64,000 nt of DNA from Tupaia tana (GCA_026018925.1 JAKSZU010000026.1:19944759-20008758); one strand, 5' to 3'; counted from the stretch's first letter, positions 10,424-21,360 are shown. Notes: generated by a model from the letters alone, not told the origin. A program made the numbers and translations.

Positions 10424-10879
10424 CTTAAGTAGTAAGAGAGGACGTGGTGGGGGACTGCGTACCTGCGGAAGGCGGGCTTGGTGGGGCTGGGATGCCTCTC
10501 ACTTGGCTGCCTACAGCAGGTGAGTGCACACGGCCTCTGCGGCCTTCCTGCGGGGGCAGAGGGAGGAGCTGGCTGGGGGCTGGAAACACTCTCCAGGTCA
10601 CAGGGAGCCTGGCCTGGCTTGGAAGTGGACAGGTGGTCCACGAAAACCTCCTCCTCAATCCATCCAGCATGCACGTCCCGGCTCTTGGCACTGGGGGCCT
10701 ATCTTGTCCCCCACCTCCACTGGGCCACTCTGTGCAGGATCCCGGGGGTCCTCTGGGGAGCCCTGCCCCCACCTGGTACTCTCTGGCCTCTGGGCTTCAC
10801 TGTTAGTGAGAACAATCCACAGCTGGCCTGGCTCCCAACTCCCCCAGCCCTGCCGCTCCTCAGACCAGGTCTGACTCTC

Positions 10880-11098
10880 TGGGAGGCCTTCAGGCTTGGA
10901 TGAGGCATGGGGGTGGTTTCCCCACGATGGAACTGAAGCCCTTATAAAAAGAGGAAGAAGCCCCAGAGTTCTCTGCACGTACACACACCATGGACAGGCC
11001 ACGTGAAGACATTGCCAAGAAGAAGGACCTCCCGAGAACCCAGCCAGGCTGGCACCCTGATGGTGGACCCCCAGATCAAGAGCCCTGAGGAATGAACG
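10880..11098 (+). mobile_element. MLT1-like LTR fossil (ERVL-MaLR), partial
   Basis: Words in MLT1 order: GCCCTTATAAAAAGAGGAAG, GGCCACGTGAAGACATTGCC, AGAAGAAGGACCT, CCAGCCAGGCTGGCACCCTG and GATGGTGGACCCCCAGA. It is a broken, solitary partial LTR with no internal region seen. The degree of decay fits an ancient insertion shared among placentals. Confidence 0.5.
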
Positions 11099-11451
11099 CT
11101 GCTGTGGAGGGCCGTCTCACAAGACATGCAGCTGCCCGGGCTGCTAGGGCCTGAGGTGACGGCCGCACTTCACGATGCCCACACCCACTGTGCACTGCAA
11201 CTGGATTAAAATAACCCATGTACCATAAGCCAGTGCTGCCCAACCTCTAACATCTTACACAGAGACGTGCGGTGTGCGTGGTGCTCTGGGGTACCCGGCT
11301 CAGGGAGCTGATGGGGGCTCAGGGTTAACATCTCATCCTGACTGCAAACCCAAGGAAGCTCTGCAGAGCTCATAGAAGAAAAATACCCTCAAGATGTAGC
11401 CTGTCAAAGTGAAATAAAAAGTAGGTCCTTCATATTAAGACATTAAAAAAC

Positions 11452-11703
11452 TGGGGTCAGCAAGTGGCACAGTGGTTAAGGCTCTGGACTCTCACATACC
11501 CAAATGCGGTTTGAGTCCCAGACCCAGCGGCTTGAAAATCATGCTGATATGTCTGTGTGCACGCATGCCCAAAATTCCAAGAAGAGAATAGGGGAGAAGG
11601 GAATGGGTGTGGCCAGCCCCCCTGGGGAGTCATGTTTCACTCTCTCTGTCTCTCTGGTAAGCACAAGCCCCATAGCTTTTTTCTCCCCACCCCCCAAAAA
11701 AAG
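11452..11703 (+). mobile_element. type C SINE
   Basis: GGGGTCAGCAAGTGGCACAG head; the end is diverged into a C-rich run. AAGACATT(A/G)A flanks it. Confidence 0.88.
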
Positions 11704-11798
11704 ACATTGATAAAGAAACCTGAGTCAGGCTCTTTGTGCCTTTCTGAACATTTAAAGACAACCACCATCAAAATCTAAGAGAACCGAACACCTCTTAC

Positions 11799-11933
11799 CC
11801 AGGGAGCCGGGGGTCCTCCCGCAGGCTGTCCACGGGACTGTCCTGGATGCCCAAGGGCTGGCCAGTGAAGATGGAGTACTCTGCGCCGGGTATCAGCCAC
11901 TTCCGCCTGCTGACGTCGGAAGTTGCCAGGGTG
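11799..11933 (-). CDS. MPHOSPH9: MPHOSPH9 coding exon 15, residues 816-861
   Basis: Encodes TLATSDVSRRKWLIPGAE, YSIFTGQPLGIQDSPVDS and LREDPRLP, then GG at donor GTAAGA. The acceptor is CTCCTTCCAACAG. RRKWLIPGAEYSIFTGQPL is a conserved MPP9 block. The last third is more GC-rich and diverged from human. Confidence 0.94.
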
Positions 11934-12011
11934 CTGTTGGAAGGAGAAACACGCCAGGTGTCGTAAGGTGCACACTTACATACGGGTAGGTAACTGAAAA
12001 TTCATGCATGA

Positions 12012-12248
12012 CTGGGACCAGCAGATGGTGGAATGGTTACATTGCTGGACTCCCCTGTAGTCAGTCACGATTCGAATCCTGGACCCAGAAGCTTAAAACT
12101 CATACCAGGCGTGTGTGCGTGCGTGCTCAAAATCCTGAGAGGAGAATGGAGAAGGGATTGTGGCATGGCCATCCCCCTTGGGGGATAATTTCTTACTTTC
12201 TGACAAACGAACACGCCCTATAGCAAAAATCTCTTTAAAAAAGAAAAA
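12012..12248 (+). mobile_element. type A SINE
   Basis: GGGACCAGCAGATGGTGGAA head and CCCTATAGCAAAAATCTC end; part of the CT tract is deleted. AATTCATGCATGACT/CACACATGACT flanks. Confidence 0.9.
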
Positions 12249-12305
12249 GAAAATCCACACATGACTATTTATACTTCAGAAACATGGCTTAAGATTCGAT
12301 CACCG

Positions 12306-12475
12306 GGCTAGCAGGTGGCGTGGTGGTTAAGGCACTGGACTCCCACATGGCCGACCATGGTTCAAGTCCTGGACTTGGGAGTTTGCTTTGTCTTTCCTTC
12401 TCACTCACTCACTCTCTCTCTGCTTAAATGAAAAAATGATGATAATAAATAAAATTAAATTATTCTTTTTTAGAA
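12306..12475 (+). mobile_element. type B SINE
   Basis: GGGCTAGCAGGTGGCGTGGT head, AT-rich tail. Confidence 0.9.
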
Positions 12476-12639
12476 AATCTTTAAAAGGATTCAACTGCAC
12501 TGTGATCTTAGGTTTGTTACCCTGGGTATGTCCGGCAGTCAGGATACAGATACCGGCCTAGCTGCAGTGCTGGAGCCACACAAAGGCCGGGGCTTGGTTC
12601 AGGCCTGCACCCCCTCATGGTGCTGGCTGCTAGGAAGGC

Positions 12640-12740
12640 TCGGGAAGGGGCGTGGTGTGAGACCTACTGGGGGCACTTGAACCCGGGAAGCCACGTGGGA
12701 GTCCAGAGCCTTAACCGCTACTCTACCTACTGGCCCCTCA
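12640..12740 (-). mobile_element. type B/C SINE, head only
   Basis: GAAGCCACGTGGGAGTCCAG and CTACCTACTGGCCCC in reversed order. Confidence 0.7.
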
Positions 12741-12756
12741 TACTTTAGACTTAAAA

Positions 12757-13018
12757 CATCTTTTTTAGATTTTTGCCATAAGGCACATGCACTCACTGGT
12801 GGAGAAGGGGGGAGAGTGGGAAAGGAGTGAGAGAGAGTGAGAAGTCACCCTCCAGGGTGAATGGCCACACCACAATCCTTTCTCCTCCACTCTCGGGGTT
12901 TGGGGCATGCATGTTCACGCACCCAGCGTGTTTTTTAAGCCACTGGGTCCAGGACTAGAATCAAACAGCAGGCCATATAGTATTCAGCTGCCCTAACCAC
13001 CAGGCTACTCATTGGTCT
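12757..13018 (-). mobile_element. type C SINE
   Basis: TTTTTGCCATAAGGCACATG start; reversed head AGGCTACTCATTGGTC. Confidence 0.88.
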
Positions 13019-13035
13019 ACCAGTTGTATGTTTTT

Positions 13036-13302
13036 TTTTGGAAAGGTTTTTCGCTATAGGGCGCATGCGCTCGCCAGACAGACAGACAGAGACGGAGAGA
13101 CAGAAAGCGAGAAATCACCCCCCAGGGGGGATGGTCACGCCGCAATCCCTTCTCCTTCATTCTCCTCTTGGGATCTTGGGATCTTGGGCACGCACGCACA
13201 CGCGCCTGGTGTGAGTTTTAAGCCACCGGGTCCAGGATGCGAACCACGGTCGACTACGTGGGAGTCCAGTGACATAGCCATTACGCTAACTGCTGGTTCC
13301 CA
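13036..13302 (-). mobile_element. type A SINE with 17-bp target duplication
   Basis: TTTTTCGCTATAGGGCGCAT start, near-intact body. ACCAGTTGTATGTTTTT at 13019-13035 and 13303-13319. Box B reads GGTTCGCATCC. Confidence 0.96.
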
Positions 13303-13407
13303 ACCAGTTGTATGTTTTTACAAACAATTTGAGTGAGCTCTAAAAAGAGTAAGGTATTGGCCTAAGGTCACAGAGCTGAGCAAACTCACAGAACAAAACA
13401 CACTCCA

Positions 13408-13587
13408 GGGGCTGGCAGGTGGTGTGGTGGTTAAGGACGCTGGACTCCCACATGGCCGACCACAGTTCGAGTCCCGGACCTGGCAGCTTGCTTTCTCACT
13501 CTCTCTCTCACTCACTCTATCTCTCCCTGGTCAAATTAAAATAAATAAAGTTAAATAAAATAATTCTTAAAAACAAAAACAAAAACA
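13408..13587 (+). mobile_element. type B SINE
   Basis: GGGGCTGGCAGGTGGTGTGG head, tail GGTCAAATTAAAATAAATAA. Flanked by AAACA(C/T)TCCAG. Confidence 0.93.
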
Positions 13588-13729
13588 TTCCAGTCTCCTA
13601 AATGACAACCCGATCCTCCCATGTTCACATTCTGGCCAGTGCCTCTGCATAGGGCATTTACAATAGCCAGTAACTAAACTGTCTGTACAAGTTCTATAAC
13701 GACATTAATGCTGATTTCGAGATTTCCGG

Positions 13730-13912
13730 TTTTTTTTAAGAATTATTTTAACTTAATTAACTAATTTATTTTTAAAAATCTGACCAGAGAGAGACAGAGT
13801 GAGTGAGTGAGTGAGAGAGAATGTGAGAAAGCAAGCCGCAGGTCTGAGACTGGAACCACGACGGCTATGTGAGAGTCCAGCACCCTTAACCACCACGCCA
13901 TCTGCTGGTCCC
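13730..13912 (-). mobile_element. type B SINE
   Basis: AATCTGACCAGAGAGAGACA and CACGCCATCTGCTGGTCCC. First of four consecutive minus-strand SINEs. Confidence 0.92.
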
Positions 13913-13915
13913 TTC

Positions 13916-14165
13916 AATTTTTTTTTTTTCTTTTTGGAGAGGTTTTGCTATAGGGCATGTACACTCGCCAGAGAGACAGAAAGCGAGAAATCATCCCCCG
14001 GGGAAATGGCCACACTGCAATCCCTTCTCCTCCATTCTCCTCCCGGGATCTTGGGCATGCACATACACGCGCCCGGTGTGAGTTAAGCTTCTAGATCTGG
14101 GACTCAAACCACGTTGACTACATAAGAGTCCAGAGACATAGCCATTAAGCCAACTGCTAGTCCCC
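13916..14165 (-). mobile_element. type A SINE
   Basis: GAGGTTTTGCTATAGGGCAT start, reversed head AACTGCTAGTCCCCC. Confidence 0.92.
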
Positions 14166-14166
14166 C

Positions 14167-14428
14167 ATTTTTTATTAAGAGAGGTTTTTGCTCTTGGGAA
14201 CGTGTGCTCACCAGAGACACACACAGAGACAGGGAAACAGAAAGCGAGAAGTCACCCCACAAGGGGGAATGGCCACACCGCAATCCTTCTCTGCTCTCCT
14301 CTTGGGATCATGGGCATGCACGCACACGCGCCCAGTGTGAGTCTGAAGCCACCAGGTCCAGGACACAAACTGCAGTCTAGTGTGTGGAAGTCCAGCAATG
14401 TAACCATTACGCCACCTGCTAGTCCCTC
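14167..14428 (-). mobile_element. type A SINE, older
   Basis: GAGGTTTTTGCTCTTGGGAA start, reversed head CCACCTGCTAGTCCC. Confidence 0.9.
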
Positions 14429-14429
14429 A

Positions 14430-14662
14430 TTATTATTTTTTTTAATTGCAAGAGGGCATGTATGCTCAACAGAGACAGATGGAGAGGGGGAATGCAGGGT
14501 GCGGTCACACTACAGTCCCTTCTCCATCTCTCAACCACATCGAGATTTTGGGCACGCATATGCGCCTAGTGTTTTTCAAGCCACAGGGGCTGAGACTGGA
14601 ACCACAGTTGGCGTGTAGCATCTGGCTTCCCCTTAACCATTAAGCTACAGGGCTGGCCCAAG
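14430..14662 (-). mobile_element. type C SINE
   Basis: GGCATGTATGCTCAACAGAG start; ACCATTAAGCTACAGGGC end. Confidence 0.88.
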
Positions 14663-14723
14663 CTTCTCATTTTAATAGAAACGGACGTCTACTTCTGGCT
14701 TAGAGATTACATCAGTGACTTAC

Positions 14724-14822
14724 TTGGCACGTGAGGGTCTCATGTGGATTTTAGAATTATGACGACTTAACAGATTTTCATGCTCTACTTGCTTCACTTG
14801 TGCTTCAAGTTTTGAAATCGTT
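14724..14822 (-). CDS. MPHOSPH9: MPHOSPH9 coding exon 14, residues 783-816
   Basis: After one base completing Arg: TISKLEAQVKQVEHENLL, SRHNSKIHMRPSRA, then AA at donor GTAAGT. The acceptor is TTTTCAATTTAG. The coiled coil ends here at about residue 800 and gives way to a basic, Ser-containing stretch. Confidence 0.94.
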
Positions 14823-15580
14823 CTAAATTGAAAAGCAGTAAGATAAATTTAGTACATTCAATACACATTTAACATGTACGTCAACCACAAATTACTTATT
14901 TAACCAACTCTCCTAGCAAGGCGGTGGCAAAAGAGTCGTCTGTCCGTAAGCCATTTTCATAGTACACCACCGCCACGGTTCGCCATGCCACGGTTCGCCA
15001 CCGCCATGGTACACCACCACCATCCAACCATTTTCATAGTACACACACCACCACCGTCCAACTTCAGAAGCTGCATGAAATGGGAATGATGAAAAGCAAA
15101 GCAAATACAGTGGGCTCTGCAGAGGAGCGTTTCGCGTGTTACAACAGTCGGGAAGTGTGGGTGTAACACGGCAGGTACACAATTATGTAAATGTGACGAC
15201 AGACTAACACATACGGCCCGTGAATGAAGTAAGGACGGGGGAATTTAAATCTCGGATTAGCCGCACCAACGTGTTGATCTCTAGCACGAATGCACTCAGG
15301 CACACAAAGTGGGCAGCACTGCACACACGCAGCAGCAGACTAACTCCCAATTTCAGAGCCATTCAAAAGAACTTTCTCATTTTTAAAAAAGGCAAAGGCC
15401 AAAATGCCAGCCAATGCTCAGCCTATAGGCAATTCATCTCATTTGTGTCATGTTTGGAATAAAAGCCTATTTTTGAGTTTATCGACAAAAATGACCTACT
15501 CCAGCCAATTCACTATTCTGAGGATACCCTGCATTCTTTCTGTCCTTTCACACTTTGTGAATGTTTTCTTCACAGCTTTC
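14823..15580. other. SINE-free intronic stretch right of exon 14
   Basis: Contains the small CATTTTCATAGTACAC duplication. The rest is unique AT-rich DNA with no gene signal. Confidence 0.6.
14950..15060. repeat. short interspersed duplication, CATTTTCATAGTACAC
   Basis: The 16-mer occurs near 14952 and again near 15029, with CCACCGCCA/CACGGTTCGCC motifs repeated between. It appears to be a local low-copy expansion. Confidence 0.7.
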
Positions 15581-15593
15581 AAACTCCATTCTT

Positions 15594-15847
15594 TTTTTTT
15601 TTTAAGAGGTTTTTGCTATAGGGCGCATGTGCTTGCCAGACAGAGAGACAGAGAGACAAAAAGTGAGAAATCACCCCCCAGGGGGGATGGCCACGCCACA
15701 ACCCCTTCTCCTCCATTCTCCTCTCGGGATCCTGGGCATGCACACACATGCGCCCGGTATGAGTTTAAGCCACTGGGTCCGGGACTTGAACCGCGGTCGA
15801 CTACATGGGAGTCCAGTGACATAGCCATTATGCTAACTGCTGGTCTG
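15594..15847 (-). mobile_element. type A SINE with target duplication
   Basis: GAGGTTTTTGCTATAGGGCG start. CAAACTCCATTCTT at 15580-15593 and 15848-15861. Confidence 0.96.
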
Positions 15848-16182
15848 CAAACTCCATTCTTAACCTGATACAAGGAAGGGTTGAGAAAGAACAGCTCTAA
15901 CAATCTGATACAGAAGCCATCCTTAGAACAGAACGAATCCAGAAAAGAGGCAGATGAGAAATCCAGAAGGCTCTTCCGTTCATCTTATGAGGCACCCTTA
16001 GGTCCCCAGTGAAATTTCTATGTAAGGGCATTACTTATATCCACAGGCAAATATGAAAACATGCTCAACTTAGCTCTTCCTAGTCATCTGTGACAGGGAC
16101 CGTTCACGACCCTGTTCCCACGTAATGATGTAAATTAGATCACTAATTTAGTCTCCAAACCAGGCCTTGAAGAGATTATTTT

Positions 16183-16425
16183 GGGCCAGCAGATGGCATG
16201 GTGGTTAAGGTGCTGGACTCCCAAACACCTGACTGTGGTTCAAGTCCAGACTAGTGGCTTGAAATCTTGCCAGGCACATGTGCATGCGTGCCCAAAATCC
16301 CGAGAGGAGAAGGGACTGGCAGCATGGCCATCGCCCCCGGGCGTGATTTTGCACTCTCCTTCTTTCAGTTTTTGTCTCTCTCTAGTGAGCACAAGCACCC
16401 TGTGGCAAAAAACCTAAAAGAAAGG
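16183..16425 (+). mobile_element. type C SINE
   Basis: GGGCCAGCAGATGGCATGGT head and GCACCCTGTGGCAAAAAACC end. Confidence 0.9.
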
Positions 16426-16789
16426 AAGGAATTACATAGCCATGGTGGGTGTGAATGCTGTTTTTTTTCTGGACTCAAAAATAATTCAGTAAACTAGACT
16501 GCTCCTTAAAGTCTTTCCGATGGTTAAATATGTAGATTTCTCCTGTGCTGAGAGAATAGGTCATCTGGGGGACGTACACCTCTGAGGCCCAGCGGCCAAC
16601 ACGTTCTGATCACCTAACAATCACCTTTGACTAAAATCAAATGTATTTCACATCAGGGGATGGTCTGGATGAAACTAGTTCTCAGACCGCTTTTAAAGAA
16701 TCTCAGGAAAACTGCCTTTTCACTGCTTTCGACACAGCACATGACAGAATGAGGGGGCCACTGGCTCATGAGCAGACAACACATTCTAC

Positions 16790-16854
16790 CTTTTCAAATC
16801 GGAAATCTGAGTGTGTGCATCAAGCAATTTGTTCTCGGTCGTATTTAACGTATC
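16790..16854 (-). CDS. MPHOSPH9: MPHOSPH9 coding exon 13, residues 762-783
   Basis: Encodes DTLNTTENKLLDAHTQIS and DLK, then AG at donor GTAGAA. The acceptor is CTTTATTTTACAG. It is coiled coil, matching human almost exactly. Confidence 0.94.
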
Positions 16855-17606
16855 CTGTAAAATAAAGGGAAAACTCAGGTAACTGAAGGTGAATATACGG
16901 ATCTACCCTTTTATTTTAAAACGCGTAATACCAGGCTCGACCAGCTGGCCACAGATGACGGACACCCGGCAGCACGGAGGCCGCAGGAGCGCTGCACGAG
17001 TGCCCGTGGCCTGGCCCAGGTCCCTGCACTCTGTTCTGAGAAATGAGCCGGTGTTTGCACAGACGTACTCGAACCACAGACGTGGCCAAGACCTGGGGTA
17101 GAACCCCAGAACTTGGGCTGCTCAGCTGGGCAGGGCTTCTCAGGAACCTTAAACAGCCAAAGTCTGTTCCATGCAACAGAAGCCCTTGGCCCCCACTCAT
17201 GGCATGGCTGCGGGGTGTCTTTCAATTCAAATTCGCAGCCCCCAGCACAGCTCTAATCACAACTCAACCCACAAAATGCTAATGCTTGGAAAACCCAAAC
17301 CTTATATCTTAGTTCTTAGTATTTAATAATTACTTGTAACCTTCTAAACGATTTCATCTCAATTAACTCATCTCAAATGCAACGGCCACTTACCAAGTAT
17401 GTGTTGAAATGAACAAACCTAATCAATTTGTGAGTTAAACAGAGCAGGCATTTGGAGTCGGGACATCAACACAGAAAGGGTAAGCATGTGGTCTAGCTGA
17501 AACAGCTACCGCGCTGGGAGCAGAGGAGGAGGAGGGTCGGGTGCGTGGTCCTCAACCAGGGCTTCCACCCACCGTGAGAGCCAGAACAGGGACGAGCGGC
17601 CGTTAC

Positions 17607-17654
17607 CTTGACTCTTCCATGTTCCTTCCCAAGGGACTCGTACTCTCCTAAAAG
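17607..17654 (-). CDS. MPHOSPH9: MPHOSPH9 coding exon 12 (16 codons), residues 746-761
   Basis: Encodes LLGEYESLGKEHGRVK. The acceptor TTTTCCTCGTAG was preferred over a nearer CTTTTAG because it keeps phase 0 from exon 11 and supplies the LLG residues. The donor is AAG|GTAACG. The intron to its right is the longest in the window (about 8.7 kb). Confidence 0.92.
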
Positions 17655-17694
17655 CTACGAGGAAAAGCAGAGAATTACCACAAAATTAAATGTT

Positions 17695-17855
17695 CTCACC
17701 TGAAGACAGTCTATAATACAGCTGCCTGTGCATCTCATTGCTAATGTTGTGAATAAGGAAAATTCAGAGTTGGTGATTTCACATAAAGAGAATATAATAC
17801 TTTATATCATTCTTTCAAGTTTTCTGTAAATCTGAAATTATGTCAAAATAATTGA
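17695..17855 (+). mobile_element. L1-like 3' remnant
   Basis: TTCAAGTTTTCTGTAAATCT, then GAAATTATGTCAAAATAA resembles the terminal L1M motif. Confidence 0.4.
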
Positions 17856-18147
17856 TACTCGACACTCATTGGGAAGGCCCTGGGGACATGTGGCCAGGTC
17901 TCCCTGCGGCACTGCCAGGTGGCTGAGGCTGGGGGAGATCAGGCATGGGGATCCCACAGGGTGTCTGTCTGCCTGGGCCTCTCTCCTTCCCTCTCTGCCT
18001 AGCCCTCTCGCAGAAGAAGAAAGATGAAAAGTAACATAAATTAACTTAGTATCAATCAATGCCTTTGTAGTATTTTAGAAGATTACATTTCATTTGCATT
18101 TTTAAATTACATTTTAAAAAATTACTGGATATTACTTTTCCTATGTT

Positions 18148-18153
<6 letters not shown>

Positions 18154-18178
<25 letters not shown>

Positions 18179-18426
18179 GAGAGGTTTTTGCTATAGGGCG
18201 TGTGCGCTCGCCAGACAGAGAGAGACAGAAAGACAGAAAGCGAGAAATCACCCCCCGAGGGGGGATGGCCATGCCGCAATCCCTTCTCCTCCGTTCTCCT
18301 CTCGGGATCTTGGGCACGCACGCACACGCACCCGGCGTGAGTTTTAAGCCACCAGGTCCGGGACATGAACCGCGGTCAACTACATGGGAGTCCAGCGACA
18401 TAGCCATTATGCTAACTGCTGGTCCC
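18154..18426 (-). mobile_element. type A SINE, young, with target duplication
   Basis: CpG-rich body. TCCTATGTTAGTTTT at 18139-18153 and 18427-18441. Confidence 0.97.
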
Positions 18427-18594
18427 TCCTATGTTAGTTTTAAGGAGTAAAGGTACAAAAGTCTAATTAGGGAATTTATTTTAACGTATGTACTCAAGAT
18501 GTCTAGTTTACGACAACAGATTCCTAACAGAATTTCCTCCTCCTCATCCTGAAGTCCCACTAAATTAACATTGAAAAAAATCAAAGAGAAAACA

Positions 18595-18872
18595 GGCCCA
18601 GCCGCAGGGCACGGTGGGAGCAAGCCATTCCACGATGCTGGATTGACATGGAAGGTCAAGGCTCGGTTCCCAGGTCTTCCTGTACACCCGCACATGACGC
18701 GTGGGCACGTGTGCCTGAGGTCCCTGCGGGGAGGAGGGCTGTGGCATGAGAACCTGCTCATGTGGCTTTGAAAATCCAGCCTTATGTCTTAGTCACTCGG
18801 GGTGATTTCTCACTTTCTTTCTCTCTGTCTCACTCCAGCAAGGGCATACATCCTATGGTAGAAACTAATTTT
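18595..18872 (+). mobile_element. type C SINE, decayed
   Basis: GGTGATTTCTCACTTTCTTT and GGGCATACATCCTATGG near its end; the head is poorly preserved. Confidence 0.65.
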
Positions 18873-19114
18873 AAAACTGGAAGATATACAACAAAGAGAC
18901 TACGATAAAAACTAAAACATTTTAAAAAAATTAGAGAATCGATCCAAGCACTATAACACCTGCTGGCAAAAGTTCCAGAAAAAGAGAACAGAAAAATGAG
19001 GGGTAAGAAATTAATAGAGAAGTAACATTAGCAAGTTTTGTAGAACTATAGGTTACTAATTCCCAGATTAGAAGAACCTGTAACCCTAAACAATCAATAA
19101 AAGGAGTCTTAAAA

Positions 19115-19362
19115 GACCAGCGGATGGTGTAATGGTTACATTGCTAGACTCCCACAGTCAACCACGGTTCGAGTCCCGGACCGGGTGGCTTAAACTCACG
19201 ATGAACGCGTGTGCGTGCATGCCCTAGATCCCAAGAGAAGAATGGTGGAGAAGGGATTGCGGTGTGGCCATCCCCTTCGGGGGGTGACTTCTAGATTTCT
19301 GTCTCTCTGTCTGTCCGGTGAGTGCACATGCCCTATAGCAAAAATCTCTCTTAAAATAAGTA
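19115..19362 (+). mobile_element. type A SINE
   Basis: GACCAGCGGATGGTGTAATG head, CCCTATAGCAAAAATCTCTC end. AGGAGTCTTAAA/ACGAGTCTTGAA flank weakly. Confidence 0.93.
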
Positions 19363-19712
19363 AGTGAGTAACGAGTCTTGAACCAAGGCATGTCGTTAAG
19401 GAATTTCAGAAACCAAGGACTTGAAACGTAAAAGATGGTAGGAAAGCAGGAAAAGCCAAAGCCCTGTGTGCCGGGCAGAGGGAGAAAGGGAGGGACCCCT
19501 CAGCGCACAGTGAGACTCAGCCTCCTCACTCTGGCTGGCCCAGAATTCTACAGTAGCCAAATGGCACATGAAGGACCCTAACGTTCAACCCTAATTATAG
19601 ATAAAGTTAGAAGTTCAAGAAATGTGGGGGAATACAAGGACCAAACCATAAATGAAAAGACTATATTCTGGACATTAAAACACAAAACTTCTACGCCATA
19701 AGAAACACCAGA

Positions 19713-19932
19713 CAGGCCAGCAGCTGGCATGGAGGTTAAGGCGCTGGAGTCTCTCTTCCCTGACGGCAGTCTGAGTCCCAGACTTGGAAGTTTGAAAATC
19801 ACACCGGGTGCGTGCACATGCAGGCACTGAAGTCCAGGAGAGAGGAAGAGAGGCTATAGTGTGGCCTTCTCACAGGCCCGATTTCTCTCCATGCACCCTA
19901 AGGCAAAAACCTTAAAAAACAAACAAACAAAC
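19713..19932 (+). mobile_element. type C SINE
   Basis: GGCCAGCAGCTGGCATGGAG head; the tail is a (CAAA)n run. Confidence 0.88.
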
Positions 19933-19959
19933 AAATGGTAAAAAGGCAAGCCACAGGCC

Positions 19960-20145
19960 AAGGAAAGATGACCATGATACACATAACCATTTCACTCTAA
20001 TCAGATTGGCAAAAATGAAGGGGTTTGACCATGCAAAGCACTGGAAACCAGAGAGAGCGTTCAGAGTTCCCATTCACCACTGGTGAGGACTGGTCCAATC
20101 AGAAAGAGCAATTTAGGACTACCTGGTACAAAGGCCAGTGCCCCC
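19960..20145 (+). mobile_element. L1 remnant
   Basis: GATTGGCAAAAATGAAGG and ACTACCTGGTACAAAG are typical late-ORF2/3' L1 words. Heavily decayed. Confidence 0.45.
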
Positions 20146-20265
20146 AGGCTAGGTCCCAGCGTGCTACATTCTCGTGTCAGGCTGTTCCCCCAGGGATGGC
20201 CACAGCAACATCTCTAACCCCAAAAGCTCAAGAACCTTGCTACACCCCATGCAAAGGTGGTATTG

Positions 20266-20503
20266 GGGCCAGCAGGTGGTGCGGTGGTTGGGGTGCTGGA
20301 CTTCCACGTGGTCAACTGCAGTTTGAGTTCTGGACCCAGCAGCTTGAAACTCACACTGAGTGCATGTGGGTGCGTGCCCAAACCCCCGGGGAGAGGAGAG
20401 GAGAGGAGAAGGGACTGAGGTGGGCCATCCTCCCAGGGTGTGTGCCTTCTCCCTTTCCGTCTCCGGTGAGTGCACGTGCCCTTTAGCAAACTAGAAAAGA
20501 AAG
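20266..20503 (+). mobile_element. type C SINE
   Basis: GGGGCCAGCAGGTGGTGCGG head, GTGCACGTGCCCTTTAGC end. It lies between two old L1 pieces. Confidence 0.9.
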
Positions 20504-20790
20504 AACGTAGCACAGGTAACACCTTTACTCGACCTGTGCTCAGTGGCATGCTACAAAGCAGCCCAGTCAGCCCCAGGGCAGGAAGTGCGCAACTGCCACC
20601 TGCTACTCAGTCCTGCTCAACTAGGGCCTTCAGGAGCTCCGCCCTAGCCTTTGAGCTTCCAGCGGCGGACCTAGATACAGCCACCCTCGCTGTGCCCCAG
20701 CTAAGTTCCTGGGCCACAGCCCGTGAGCAGAGCAGGTCAAGTTCCAGGTAGTTGTCCTGCAGCTCTAGGAACTGCAACACCACCCTGGAG

Positions 20791-21360
20791 AGCCCGCACA
20801 CACGGGCAGGAGGCCACCGGCGCCCTGGGGAGCCCGCACACACGGGCAGGAGGCCACCGGCGCCCTGGAGAGCCCGCACACACGGGCAGGAGGCCACTGG
20901 CGCCCTGGGGAGCCCGCACACACGGGCAGGAGGCCACCGGCGCCCTGGGGAGCCCGCCGGCGCCCTGGGGAGCCCGCACACACGGGCAGGAGGCCACCGG
21001 CGCCCTGGGGAGCCCGCACACACGGGCAGGAGGCCACCGGCGCCCTGGGGAGCCCGCACACACGGGCAGGAGGCCACCGGCGCCCTGGAGAGCCCGCACA
21101 CACGGGCAGGAGGCCACCGGCGCCCTGGGGAGCCCGCACACACGGGCAGGAGGCCACCGGCGCCCTGGGGAGCCCGCCGGCGCCCTGGGGAGCCCGCACA
21201 CACGGGCAGGAGGCCACCGGCGCCCTGGGGAGCCCGCACACACGGGCAGGAGGCCACCGGCGCCCTGGGGAGCCCGCACACACGGGCAGGAGGCCACCGG
21301 CGCCCTGGGGAGCCCGCACACACGGGCAGGAGGCCACCGGCGCCCTGGGGAGCCCGCACA
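20791..21360. repeat. GC-rich minisatellite, 40-bp unit
   Basis: Unit AGCCCGCACACACGGGCAGG followed by AGGCCACCGGCGCCCTGGGG. I count 13 nearly identical full units plus two 20-bp short units (20951-20970 and 21171-21190) that lack the CACACGGGCAGG core, and a partial last unit. The short units are 220 bp apart, hinting that a block of five full units and a short one was duplicated. Variants are single-base only (GGGG/GGAG, CCACC/CCACT). It sits in a non-coding intron. Confidence 0.97.

Larger units (their letters stand above)
10424..11798. other. intron between exons 16 and 15
   Basis: GC-rich unique DNA (10424-10880), an MLT1-like fossil, more unique DNA (11100-11450) and one type C SINE. 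Several open frames overlap on both strands here, but none has gene-like composition. Confidence 0.6.

Noticed and set aside
10425-11002. Several 115-141 codon frames on both strands
   Set aside because: GC-rich intron with mutually overlapping frames; partly within the MLT1-like fossil. No recognisable protein.
17641-17648. CTTTTAG acceptor for exon 12
   Set aside because: It would shift the frame after exon 11; the CTCGTAG acceptor seven bases upstream gives LLGEYESL in phase 0.
20791-21360. Regular direct repeats considered as a CRISPR array
   Set aside because: Units are contiguous with no unique spacers, in a mammalian intron; it is a minisatellite.
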